NCBI RefSeq assembly: GCF_000247695.1
Contig: NW_004624743.1
Location: 8,787,521-8,851,520 of the forward strand
Length of the DNA: 64,000 nucleotides
Source: Heterocephalus glaber
Taxonomy: Eukaryota; Chordata; Mammalia; Rodentia; Bathyergidae
Direction: 5' to 3'
In this document: positions 23,477 through 34,272 of the stretch, one piece after another
Numbering within the stretch: the stretch's first letter is position 1
Layout: each line of letters starts with the position of its first letter
The notes under the pieces: generated by a model
Seen by the model: the letters and a program-made list of their open reading frames with translations, nothing else
Told to the model about the DNA's origin: nothing
Database searches by the model: none
Position numbers and translations under genes: made by a program

Positions 23477-25216
23477 GTAAGTTTGGAAGGCCTAACCAGT
23501 CATTTTTAGCAAAGAAGGGAGGCAAATCTGGTTTACTGCAATGTATAAGATGAGTTAAACTGAAGCAAAAAAATGTTAGGAGGGAAGATTCATTTTAACA
23601 TACTTTAGAGGACTAAAACTCTCAAGTCAGTGACTCGTATGTTATTAATATTTAATGATGGCTGGCATGAAAGTATATCCCTGAACTCTTCCCTCAAGAA
23701 AACCTGCTGTAGGGTAAGTTATCCAGCTACAGCATCTTTAGACTCACTGGGTTGTTCCAGAAAAAGTCATGCTTCTTCCTACTAATGGCTAAGCACGACT
23801 CAACCAGGTCTCTCATGCCCCACGCTGCACTCTAATGAGCAGCCTTTGCTAAGACACGCTCCACAGCGCAGCCAAGACCTCAGACTGAACTGAGTGCACC
23901 TATTCTCCTTTCTTCTCATTCTCCCTGCACAAATGTTACACATTTGTGTGAAATGGAGGCTGGTTTCTACTTCCTGTCCCTTTAGCCATCACAAGTATCA
24001 TCCACCTGGTCACAGACCTGAACTGACCACAAGTGATCCCAGAATTTGAGTTAGAAACGGGTTCATTTGTCAACAAGGGAGCACAGCAGACCCCATCGTA
24101 AGTAGAATGTGGAGTATGGTTAGCCCTGGACACAAGTGGCTGCCACATGGCTGGCAATTTACCAGTGGTGGCATTGGAATGTGTACCACCAGGATGAAAT
24201 CCTTCTGGATATGACCATTCAGGTATTTGAGAGATTTAGAGGAGAATAGTTCCTATCAGGGGAATAGAGGTGACCAATTATTATTAAGTATTAATGATCA
24301 TTTGCATAGAAATATAGAAAAATAGTTAAATATAAGCATAAATATGAGATCTCAAGGTCCTTCAGGGTAGCTTAATAGAGTCCCAGAGCACCAAAAGTGT
24401 TTAAATGCTCAGCCAAGGCAGCAGGACTATTATACTAAATTCATGATTTTTATTGTGAAATTCTGGGATTCTAAAACATAGTTTGGGGACTTGTCTGCCT
24501 TCCTTGTCATTAAGAGTGTTTGCTCTGCAGCTTCCCCTGAATCCCCAGCACTAATAGACCTGGACCATCCCTTCCTTGTATGAATAAACATTTCCCATAA
24601 AGGAAAACCTCATTTAGGCTTCTTTCCCATAAAGCAATAGTGGGCCCCTCAGGAGCAACTCCCACCTACTCTGATTATTGTGAGTGATAAATCATGTGAA
24701 ATTCCAGCACATTCTGAATAAAAATATGCCAAGGCTCTTGAAGAGATAAGATAGTATATTTCAAAGAGCTTTGAGAATCAGCTTAGATATATGGTCAGAA
24801 TCCAGAGAAGCACTCCTTGGGATTGGATTTAGACTGCATTGATAAAATAATCTAAAATAAAAGATTAGGTAAGCAGAAATGCAGTTTCACGGAAGGACAT
24901 TGGAAGGTGGGATTCCAGGGACAGGGTGAATTGCTTGTTATGATGGTTTATAAAATCCTAAAGAAGAGATGGATATGCTGAGTAGACTCCTCCCTGAATT
25001 TGTCCTGGCAAATGATAGAAGTCTGGAAAAGGGGCTAAGGGAAGCTGTACTGCTGGAATGAGCATGTCTTGTGAACGAATAATTATGTTCTTAGGGGCCC
25101 CAGAGGACACAGTGTTCACCGTGGCCAATATATGAGTGTACTTGTGACACTTTCAGTGATCTTTAGGACATTTAGTGGTGGCTCTCTTCTGTGGGCCAAG
25201 GATGATGGTAGTAGAG
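23477..25216. other. Unique intergenic sequence
   Basis: About 1.7 kb without a recognised gene or confident repeat. Confidence 0.4.
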
Positions 25217-25499
25217 TGTTATGGGTTGAAGTGGGCCCCTACCCGTAAAAGATGCTGAAGTCTTAAACCTCAGCACCTCAGAATTTGAGCTTCTTTGGAA
25301 CCTGGATCTTTAAAGAAGATATGAAGTTACAATGTGTTCATTGGGTTGGGCCCTTACCCAACATGACTACAAATTATCAGAAGCTAGAAAAAGACAAAGA
25401 GGAATTCTCATATAGGTTTCAGAAGGAGCAAAGTTCTGCTTATATCAAACCACCCCTTTAGTGGTACTTTGTTATAGAAGCTCTAGGAAACTAACACAG
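25217..25499 (+). mobile_element. LTR-like repeat
   Basis: It starts TGTTATGGGTTGAAGTGGGC and holds GGAACCTGGATCTTTAAAG and TGGGTTGGGCCCTTACCC. It ends TTTGTTATAGAAGCTCTAGG followed by AACTAACACA. The TG…CA ends and internal order are those of an old mammalian LTR-type repeat. It precedes retroviral pol remnants in the same orientation, but I cannot show that the two belong to one provirus. Confidence 0.6.
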
Positions 25500-25912
25500 A
25501 GAGATATTAATAGAGGTAGGCTGGTGTGATGGAAGACCTCTGATATGAGTTTATAATGGTAGCATTCACACCACCCAGGCTAGCATAGATGTTATTTTTG
25601 ATTTTCTATCTTGGATGGGATGGGGTAGGTACTATTTTAAGGCCTCCAGTTAGGCTTCACTATAACAGCTCTTACCCAAGGACTGGGACTTAATATAGTG
25701 ATTGCTCCAACTGTCAAGTATGTCAGTTACAGTGAGACACTGGAAGCCAGGAAAATGCTTTCCAGTTTATAAACCCAGTGGATCCACTTTAAACCATTCC
25801 TCGGTCAAGACTCCATTTGTACCCAAGTAACTATGATGATTTTTTAAAGGATATAAGAATGATGGTATCCAATGCACTGCATTTAATTTCGTAGACTAGG
25901 AGGATCCCCAAA
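25500..25912. other. Unrecognised sequence before pol remnants
   Basis: No clear family. It could be leader or gag-region remnant of the ERV that follows, but nothing in the sequence proves this. Confidence 0.3.
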
Positions 25913-27760
25913 ATGCACACTTCCACAAGGTTCCAAATAATCACTAAAGTGAGTCCTGGTCTGTGGGTAAGAGCTATCAGAATAGGGAAGAATGAGCGGG
26001 AATCTCTAAAAGTATCCCTCTCTATCCAAGATAGGAAATTAAAAATCTCCATCTATAGCTGGATATTAGTAAACCAGATTGTAGCTGCTGTGCTGGATAT
26101 GGTATCATTTCAAAATTGATTAAAATGGCACTGGATATAGACTTGACAAGTGCAATTTTCTTCTCCTTAGCAAAGGAATCTGAAACAGTTCACATTCATA
26201 TAGAATGGACTGTAACATTCATTTATAGTTTTGTCTATCTGTATGTAGAGCTCTGCACTATGTCCAGGCCATAGTGTGAGTTGCTTTGCCACTTGGGATG
26301 CATGATTTTGAAAGCATATGGTGTGGAAGGTATCTACGTTGGGGAAGGATACAGTGTGAACATTATTGTACCTTACCGTGGAAAACCACACTGCAAAGCC
26401 TTTGGGATTCAGAAGCAGGGTTATGACATCAGTAGTAAAGAATTGTGCCCTTTGAGAAAACTATCTTCAGATCCATCATTGGTAGTTTGTATCAATTTGT
26501 CGGTTTGTATGATGCACCCATTGACCATGCAAATCTAGTTGGATTCTGTTGGAGCTACTGAGATCCAGCCAAATAGCTAGAATCAAGCAGATCCCTGGCA
26601 ATTCACCATAAGGTAGAAATGGAATATCTTCAATCAAGCCCAAGTAGGACCCAGGGGCACAAATAAGTTGTATGAACAGGCTGCCTTAATCCCTATGACA
26701 TGCATTACTTGTGATCCAGTGATTTTTGATCTCCTATCTCTGGCTACACATGGAAGTCCTGTTCCATCCACAAAATGAGGATAAAAAGACCTGACTTTGG
26801 TTTGTGGGAGGGATAGCTTGGTATGGAAGTGAATGGCAGCAACTGCTTCACTGTTACGATTGTGAGTGGCTATGGAAAGGAAACTTCTCCCTAATAGGCA
26901 TCTTGCAATCATCTCAGAAATGAAAAGGCCATGCCACTTAAAATTGGATTTGAATATTGCAACTGAAGATATTACACACATATGAAAATTTTTATTATTC
27001 ACATAATGAACCTTTCTGGGGAGACCAGGCAAGGTTTCTAGGCAGATCTGAAAATGGCTTGAGAAAGCATGGAGGAGCAGGAGAAGGATTCCCACTTGCA
27101 GATCAGGTATTAATGTTGTCTGAACTTCTGGCCATCATGAATGCGGCAGCACCTGGGCTTTCTCAACAGCTTGCCCAGATGTGAGGTGGAAGGGGAAGGG
27201 GGAGTGAAGGATTTCGAAGTATTTTGCAGTCAGATATAAAAAAAATGGATCCACACTGTAGTGCTCCTGATCATGTATCTATGCATTTTGGAAAAAGAAC
27301 TGCCTTTTGGTAATAAATATATGTTGATCGGTGGCCTAGTTAGATGCTCAGGCATAGCAGGACAAGGACAAGATGAAGGGGATAGAAACATGTGGGTGGC
27401 TGTATATATAAAAGCAGACATAAGTGGGAAGAATCCTGTCCAAGCCCCTTCTCACAAGACCATCATAGAAAAGACTTGCAACAGCCAGCAAGCAAGGTGA
27501 ATTGCCTAGCTGACACAATTTTTGTTACTGATTACACTGAAAATACTACAAATGGCAGAAAATACTACTAATGGAGCAGCTCTGGTAGTAGAGACAGAAG
27601 TCACAGAAGGCCAGAAATATGGAGTTCTACTTACTAGCATTGATCTAGTTATTGCCACCTCTGAATACCCAAATTATCAGCAACAGAATCCAATGCTAAG
27701 TCCCCAATACAATGCTGCTCCTTCAGGAGAGAAGTCACTTGGGAGCAGACAGATTGCTGT
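25913..27760 (+). pseudogene. ERVL-type endogenous retrovirus pol remnants (broken)
   Basis: Three blocks on the plus strand resemble the pol region of mammalian ERVL elements at the nucleotide level. The first is reverse-transcriptase-like at about 26060-26275. The second is RNase H-like, at about 26575-26700, where the ERVL order is easiest to follow. The third is integrase-proximal, at about 27590-27730. Frames are broken by many stops and shifts, no open frame exceeds about 110 codons, and the parts between the blocks (26280-26480 and 27000-27550) are not recognised. The copy is ancient and cannot encode an enzyme. MaLR LTRs elsewhere in the window are relatives mobilised by the same class. 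A purely chance match is unlikely for the RNase H block, less so for the others. Confidence 0.55.
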
Positions 27761-28574
27761 GGAGGCCTCAGTGCTTGGAGAATCTCTATGTGCCACAGCT
27801 TTCAAGCCTCCCCAGTGCTCACTCCAAACATTTGTGGTGTGCTAGTGAAAACCGAAGCCATGCAGTGAGGCATGGTGGAGGGTGTGGCATTTATGCTTCC
27901 ATATTCAACTTATGTCCTCATACTTATTGTAGCCTAAAGGATCAGGGAAAACAGGCTTTCTCACACCCCATTCTCAACCCACATTATCTAGCAAATCACT
28001 GCATACAAGTAAATCACCACGTACAGATATACACAGTATATGCATATATTCTTTTACCTTCAAGTTTTATATTGATCATGAAAAATGGTTAAAAGAATTT
28101 GTCTCATGATCCTCTCATGCACAAGGGGAGCAGAGCAGACTGGATATGGATCAATAAAGATGTCCTGGGGTCCTTACTTAGCAGTTTTGAACTTATAAGT
28201 AGGGGAAGTGTGACACTGTTTCTCACACAGAACCATAGCACTACGAACAAGGATGTCATGCTCTGACCTGTCATACTGCTGAGACTGCAATATATGATGT
28301 ATCAGAAGATTCAGAGGAAATTATTGTGTAATATGGAGAATTGTGAGATAGAGGTTGAACAAAGAGGAGAGGGCAACAAAAAATATGGAACATTTGCCTT
28401 TGGACAGAATTTACTACTGGATTTAGAGATCTGAATGACTATGTACAACTGAACTCTCTCTATTTTTGTGTATTTGGTATACAGTAAGCATTCAATAAAT
28501 GTTGCATATTCCATAACAAAATTAATAAATGGCACATTATATCTAATGCCAAGAGTGTGCTAAAAATGTTGCTT
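27761..28574. other. Unrecognised sequence after pol remnants
   Basis: No gene seen. It may include further ERV 3' remnants, but I find no convincing landmark or 3' LTR. Confidence 0.35.
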
Positions 28575-28588
28575 TAAAAATAATCCAA

Positions 28589-28692
28589 CAGGGATGGAGA
28601 TTTAGCTCAGTGGTTTTGCTGCCTGCTGCATAAGTGCAAGGACCCAAGTTTGATCCCCAGTACCAAAAATAAAAAATAAAAATAAAAAAAAA
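28589..28692 (+). mobile_element. ID-type SINE, sense
   Basis: The copy has GAGATTTAGCTCAGTGG, GTTTGATCCCCAGTACC and an A-rich tail with T interruptions. The target sequence AAATAATCCAA lies before it (28577-28588) and after it (28690-28701). Confidence 0.9.
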
Positions 28693-28701
28693 ATAATCCA
28701 A

Positions 28702-28965
28702 TGTAATGTGAAATAGGAAGAAAAGGTCCAGAGGGGTAGGGGAAATGGGAGGGGTAGGGGAAAGGAATGAAGGGAAAGGAAAAAATATGAGAAAAAAAAT
28801 GGAAACAAAGCTTTTGTAAACAGGGAGGGGTGGAGGGGTTGAAGGGAGGGCAGGGGAATGGGGAAAAAATAGTAATCAGGATATATCATGTAAAAGTACA
28901 AGATCCCAATGATGAATGTAAATGTATTGTATACCTAAAATAAACCAATAAAAGAATTTAAGAGG
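28702..28965 (+). mobile_element. L1 3'-UTR fragment, sense
   Basis: A 5'-truncated L1 end. It starts TGTAATGTGAAATAGGAAG, runs through the purine-rich G-run region and ends ACCAATAAAAGAATTTAAG with a short A-rich tail. It has one 3'-UTR unit only. A TAATCCAA copy borders it on both sides (28693-28700 and 28972-28979), shared with the adjoining ID. Confidence 0.88.
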
Positions 28966-29174
28966 AAAAAAGTAATCCAACATAGAACTTCCAGGAGACA
29001 ATGAAATGCCAAAATAAATGGAGTTTAAAAAGGTAGAAATATTACTTGAAGATAGATTGAGAGATCACACTGAGCCCCTCATGTAAATCAACCTGCATGA
29101 AAGAGTGAGAGTGTTCAATATCAGTCATATGAGACTACTTAAAATAACATAGTAATGGTTCAAGATGTTTAAAC

Positions 29175-29201
29175 TTGTGTGTTTGTGTGTGTGTGTGTGT
29201 T
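29175..29201. repeat. (GT)n microsatellite
   Basis: GT dinucleotide run with one TTT interruption. Confidence 0.9.
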
Positions 29202-29286
29202 TAGACTTTTTAACCAAACTTGATCCAACAGCAATTGTAAGCAATCCATCTTAATAACCACAGACTTGAGTTGGTCCCAAAAATGG

Positions 29287-29333
29287 TGAAGAAGAAGAAG
29301 GAGGAGGAGGAAGAGGAGGAGGAGGAGGAGGAG
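29287..29333 (+). repeat. GAA/GAG trinucleotide tract in an L1 5' UTR
   Basis: GAAGAAGAAG passes into GAGGAGGAGG repeats. It sits just upstream of L1 5'-UTR monomer-like repeats. Confidence 0.85.
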
Positions 29334-29335
29334 AA

Positions 29336-29604
29336 ATGGGCACCGAAGGGTGATGAGGTTTGCCTGGTAGTGAAGGAGAAGTGGGAGAGGGCAGAAGGAC
29401 TAGGGTATCTTGTAAAGAATTTGAGGCTCCCAGCACCCAAGAGGAGACTTCTGGGCCACCGTACCACCCTTCTCAGTGCACAGGAGGTGAGCTATTCTCA
29501 GCACCCAGGAGGAGGCTTCTGGACCTCCATACCACCCCTCTCAGCACATAGGAGGTGAGCCGCACAAGTGCCAGCAACACCACCTCCCCCCCTCCCCCAT
29601 CTAA
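29336..29604 (+). promoter_or_regulatory. L1 5' UTR with two 68-bp monomer-like repeats
   Basis: The stretch precedes L1 ORF1. Two tandem units begin with GCACCCA(A/G)GAGGAG at 29433 and 29501. Each contains CTTCTGG(G/A)CC, CACCC(T/C)TCTCAG and AGGAGGTGAGC. Monomeric 5' UTRs that act as internal promoters are known from rodent L1. Promoter activity here is inference, and the upstream boundary is not clear. Confidence 0.6.
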
Positions 29605-30659
29605 ATGAGAAGACACATAAAAAAGTCTCAAAACCAGACTTCCAGATCACCTACAGCAATCCCAAAGGGAAAAGAGATGGAACACTCTGATACGCAAACA
29701 CCTGGACTCCCAGAATTGGCAACAAAAGAGGATCTGGGAAAAATGAAATCAGAAATAATTTCTCAGATAACAACAGAGATTGTGCCCATAGTGCAAGACA
29801 TGATTAATAAATCTAGAGACGACACAGATAAAAAAAATAAGAGAGCTGACATGATGGAATCCCAACATAGGAAACAAATGGAATCCATAAAACAGATACA
29901 AACAGATTTCCAGGAGATTAAAAACTCCATTGAAAGCTTACGCAGCAGAATGAGCCAATGCGAGGACAGAATTTCAGATATAGAAGGTAAGATTGCCATT
30001 AGTGACCAGGAAAAGAAAAATTGCTTTAAAATAGTAAGGGACCACAAGAAATCAATCCAGCAGCTGCTAGATGATGCAAAGAAGAATAACATAAGACTGA
30101 CTGGAGTCAATGAAGAAACAGGAGAGAGTACAGATGACATAAAAAACTGTTCACAGAAGTGATGGCAGAAAACATCCCAAGCAGGGGAAAAGAACTTGAC
30201 ATACAGATAAGTGAGGCATATAGGACTCCAAGTCCAACTAGCCTTGATCAAAAAAAATCTACACATAGGCATACAATTGTTAAAATTCCAGAAACCCAAC
30301 AGAAGAACAAAATTCTACAAGCAGTTAGAAAAAGGAAACAAATCATATACAAAGGAAAGCCCATCAGAATCACAGCAGACTTCTCAACACAAACCCTCAA
30401 GGCTAGAAGAGCTTGGAGTGAAGTATTTCAAGCCCTAAAGGAAAACAGCCTCCAACCCAGACTGATGTATCCTGCAAAACTATCTTTCAAAATTGATGGT
30501 GAAATAAGATACTTTCATGACAAAGAGCATCTGAGGAACTTCATGAATACCAAACCAGCACTCCAAAAAAGTTTAGACAATATCCTAGGGAAAGTAAATG
30601 AGGATCACAACCGCAGGAAGCCCAGCAGAATGAAACTGTTGGGCCCAACAAGAAATTAA
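29605..30659 (+). pseudogene. L1 ORF1 (RNA-binding protein), frameshifted
   Basis: This is the L1 ORF1p coding region, whose product is the trimeric nucleic-acid chaperone of the L1 ribonucleoprotein. The N-terminal part (29605-30162) has a disordered start. A long coiled coil rich in Glu, Lys and Gln follows (about residues 40-130), and then DRISDIEGK, where the RRM region begins. The frame breaks near the A-run at 30141-30146. The expected protein continues in another frame to 30659 with TRRAWSE-type RRM/CTD residues (KARRAWSEVFQALKENS). Together the parts are close to the usual length of about 330-380 residues. One indel explains the break. No ORF2 follows. Confidence 0.9.
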
Positions 30660-30705
30660 ATGCAAAGGGGGAGAATCCGACAAAAAGAAAAAGTCAGGTC
30701 AATCA
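30660..30705 (+). mobile_element. L1 inter-ORF remnant, 3' broken
   Basis: A short A/G-rich spacer after ORF1 (GGGGGAGAATCCGAC). It then changes directly into an older L1 in the opposite orientation. No ORF2 and no poly-A tail are present. Confidence 0.6.
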
Positions 30706-32403
30706 TAAGTCAATATGTATCTGTACTGGCTATTTATCATCTTCTTGCATCTACTTTTTAATTGGGTTGCCTATTAATGAGCTGTAAGAGTTCTTTATAT
30801 ATTCTGATCTTGGGTTATATGTATTATAAATATGATTAAGGACCACGTTTCATTTTCTTAACGATGTCATTTAAAGTTCTAAATTTTGACGGAATCTCAT
30901 TTATCAATTTCTTTCTTTTATACGTCATGTTTTTTGTATCCTAGGAAATTCTTTCCTACCCTAAATTCATGAACATTTCCCCTTATAATTTCTTCTTAAA
31001 GTTTTATAGTTTTAGTCTTTCATACTTAGGTTCATAGATCCTTTCAAGTTATTTTTATGTATGGAAATAAAGGGTTGAAGTTGATTTTTTTATATACAGA
31101 TACCAGGTGTTCTAGTGCCATTTGCTGAAAACACTATCTTTTCCTCTGCTCTTGAGTTTCTGTTCTATAAAACGTTAATATTAAATAATCTTTCAAAACT
31201 CAGTGGACCATATATGTGTGATTCTATTTCTAGATTCTCTGTTTTATTCCATTGATCTATATGTCTTTCCTTACACCAACACTGCCTTGATTACCGTAGC
31301 TTTAGAAGAAGTCTTAAAATTAGGTAATAAATGTCTTCCAACACTGTTTTGTTTTGTTTTTTCTTTTTACTTTTCTAGGTCCTTTGTACTCCCACATAAC
31401 TTTTAAATTTCAATATCCAATTCTTCAATTATAGCAAGTATACATAGACCTGAATTTTTATATGTACCTTAATGTTCTCTAATCTTGCTAAATTCAAATA
31501 CAAGTTCTAGGGTCCCTAGAGATTTCTTAGTATTTCCTCTGTAGAGGATCATTTCATCTACATATAAAGATTTTACTTCTACCTTGCCAATCATATGCTA
31601 ATTGTGTATTTTTATTGCCAAGCTATTTTGGTTTAGGCCTATGTTTCAAAGTTTAATGGACAGATGAAGAGTAGGCATATCTGTCCTTGTTCCCCACTTT
31701 AGGGAGAAAGCATATTGTATCTTTTCCATTCATACAAGGCTGGATGTATGCTGGAAGTATGGAGTACATGTCTTATCTGTTGAGAAAGTTCTGTTCTACT
31801 GCTAGTCTCCTGTTAGCTTTTACCATGAAGAGCTATAGAATTTAGTCCAGCACTTTTTCTCCAACTACTGACAAGATCATAGGGCTTTTTCCTTTCTTCT
31901 GTTAAAATGATAACTTATGGGAGTGGATCTTCCAATGCTGAATCAACACTGCCATCCCTATAATAAAACCACTTACTACATACTGTCACATCTGACTTCT
32001 AATAGTTTGTTTTGTTAAACAAATTTTTATCTATGTTCATACTTTTTCTTCTATTATCTTTATCCAATTTTAGTATTAGCACAATGTTGATTTCCTAAAA
32101 TGAGGGGAAAAGTAATCCTTCTTTCTTCTGCTTTAAATGTTTGATATAATTTATCAGTTAAAATGTATATGAGCCTGTTGTTGTCATATAGGTAGGTTGT
32201 CAAACTAGGAATATACTTTCTTCAATAGGTTCTATTCAAATTTTATATTTCCTCCAGAGTTAGTTTCATTAATTTGTCTTCCAAGGTACTTTTTAGAAGT
32301 TGTCAAATTTATTTCAAAAAAAAATTTTTAATATGTTTTCTATATCCTTTTAAATTAGGTAAAATCTGTGGCAATGTCCCCTAAATTTTGATATTATAAT
32401 TTA
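30706..32403 (-). mobile_element. Old L1 ORF2 remnant, antisense
   Basis: The stretch reads as reversed L1 ORF2. It contains GAGTTCTTTATATATTCTGATC, the CCATTTGCTGAAAACACTATC segment, TTCCATTGATCTATATGTC with CACTGCCTTGATTACCGTAGC, and further on a reversed RT region. It is heavily diverged with stops throughout. The same region recurs at 63699-64000 at roughly 90% identity by eye. Confidence 0.85.
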
Positions 32404-32672
32404 AAATGTATAATTGATATTGTGTAATAGGAAGAAAAGTTTTAAAGGAGTAGGGGAAGTGGGAGGGGTAGGAGAAGGGAAAGAAGGGAAAAGAAAAAAT
32501 ATGAGAAAAGTAAAAACATGGAAACAAAGTCTGTAAAGAGGGAAGAGTGGAGGGGGTGAAGGGAGGGCAGGGGAAGGGGAAAAACCAAGATGCATCATGT
32601 AATGGTACAAGATCCCAATGATGAATGTAACTGTATTTTATACCTAAAATGTATCGATAAACTTAATGAAAA
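32404..32672 (+). mobile_element. L1 3'-UTR fragment, sense
   Basis: AATAGGAAGAAAAGTTTTAAAGG leads into the G-rich purine 3' UTR and ends TACCTAAAATGTATCGATAAAC with an A-run. It is inserted at the edge of the older antisense L1. One 3'-UTR unit only. No clear target duplication. Confidence 0.85.
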
Positions 32673-34160
32673 AAAAATAACCAAGACTCATGCTTGGAAT
32701 TATGGAGAACTAAGTCATGTTTCCTATCAGCATTTATGAATGGCTCTCTTGATAATACATATAGCTGGAAGAATAAAAGTATGTTAGCATAAAGCAGAAT
32801 GGAAAAGAAAAACAAAACATCCTTCTGAAAATAGTAAGAAATGTGATTGTCACTACAATGTGCAGGATTCAAGGCAAACTTCTCTTCAATCCTATATATA
32901 TATATATATAGGCATATAGCATGTACACTACACCCCCCTGCATTTTTCTAAAGCATACAGTGGACATTTATGGCTTAATGAAGTTTTTAAATATTGCTTT
33001 AGTCTTTTTCCTTTTAGTATTAGCAACTTCATCCAACTTCAGAGATATTTAATTCATGTGATTCCAATCCATTTGCAATTAGAATGATTTAAAAAGTAAC
33101 TTTTGAAGCTTTTAGCAATTTTCTCTGTGAAGAAAGGAAGGCCACACTTTGCCAAGAAGGTATGAACTTTAATATTTAAAGGTATAAGTTAAGTTTAAAA
33201 CTTCAACCACAAAAAGCATTTGCTGGGCTCCCAGCTTAGTGAAATAAGTTCTCAGGTCTTCTATTCCTTACCTGGTGTACTTCCCAGGGTCATAAGATGA
33301 ATTTTATCTAATAACTTCAAGGTTCTTGAAAAATATCAAATGACTGGCCTCTGTGGAGGCAGGGGATTCATCTTCTAGTCAAGTCCATCTCTAAACTAGA
33401 ACCAGTTGCACAAGGAAAGGCTGCCCTTTTAAAGAACAGGGTTAGGCACAAAGGTGAAGCAGCATGTGGCCTCACTATGTTGCTCTTGAGCTCTGACAAA
33501 ATCCAAGTTCATATGTATTCCCAAGCCAGGTGGACTTCCACTGGGGCATCCCAGAAACCCAGATCTCCAGCAGAGAGTAGAGATTCCAGAGGAAGGTATC
33601 AGGAGCTAGATTGTGTTTATTCTACAGGAGCTGGTATTAAATTCATCCTACATTTGAACAAAAATGGAGCTCATATTTACCTCTAGAGTTTTACTATTCT
33701 CATTTTCAGCAGAAAAACTGTTGGTGGATTTCTGAAAGATGGTCTGATAAATTTCTGAATTGCATATGGGTGTGAGTCAGGAGCACACCTACGCCAGGAG
33801 AGTTCTCTGGCATCTCCACCTTGTCCTTCTGTGAAAATATCTTCCTGACTTTTCCAGGGCAGTAGAAATACAGAAGTGACCTGCTCTCTGGAAACCGTAC
33901 AGTGGCCTGACACAGGACTTTACTGGGCCATTCTTGGGAGGTGGGAAAACTCTACTTCACTGCTATCATCATTAAATGAAAGCGGAGAAAATAGTAACTC
34001 TTAAGTGCTTCACAAAATGCCTTACTGTTCCTACCTCCTTCTGCTCTGTTCATTACCTTTAAATTCTAGGATTGGGCCAAAGTCCATCTTTATTTTTGCA
34101 TAGCAACAACATTCACTGACAGACTAAAGAGAGGGCAAAGAGTTTAGTAGAAAGGACACT
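32673..34160. other. Unique intergenic sequence
   Basis: About 1.5 kb with a short (TA)n at 32892-32910 and no gene or confident repeat. Confidence 0.4.
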
Positions 34161-34162
34161 GT

Positions 34163-34272
34163 ATTAAAAGTCCTTAGATTGGGTTTTAGCCACAAACCAG
34201 TTGTGTAACCTTTAGCAAGTCACATAAATTAAGCAGTTCCCCGGGTTCTCATTTGAAAAAAATGATCTGGTG
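34163..34272 (+). mobile_element. MIR SINE, sense
   Basis: TTGGGTTTTAGCCACAAACCAG, then TTGTGTAACCTTTAGCAAG, then TTCTCATTTGAAAAAAATGATC matches the MIR core order. Confidence 0.7.

Noticed and set aside
26634..27095. Open frame of 153 codons on the minus strand
   Set aside because: It runs antisense to the ERVL RNase H-like remnant and shows no motif of its own.
29210..29467. Serine/proline-rich minus-strand frames
   Set aside because: They come from the complement of the GAG repeats and L1 5' UTR.
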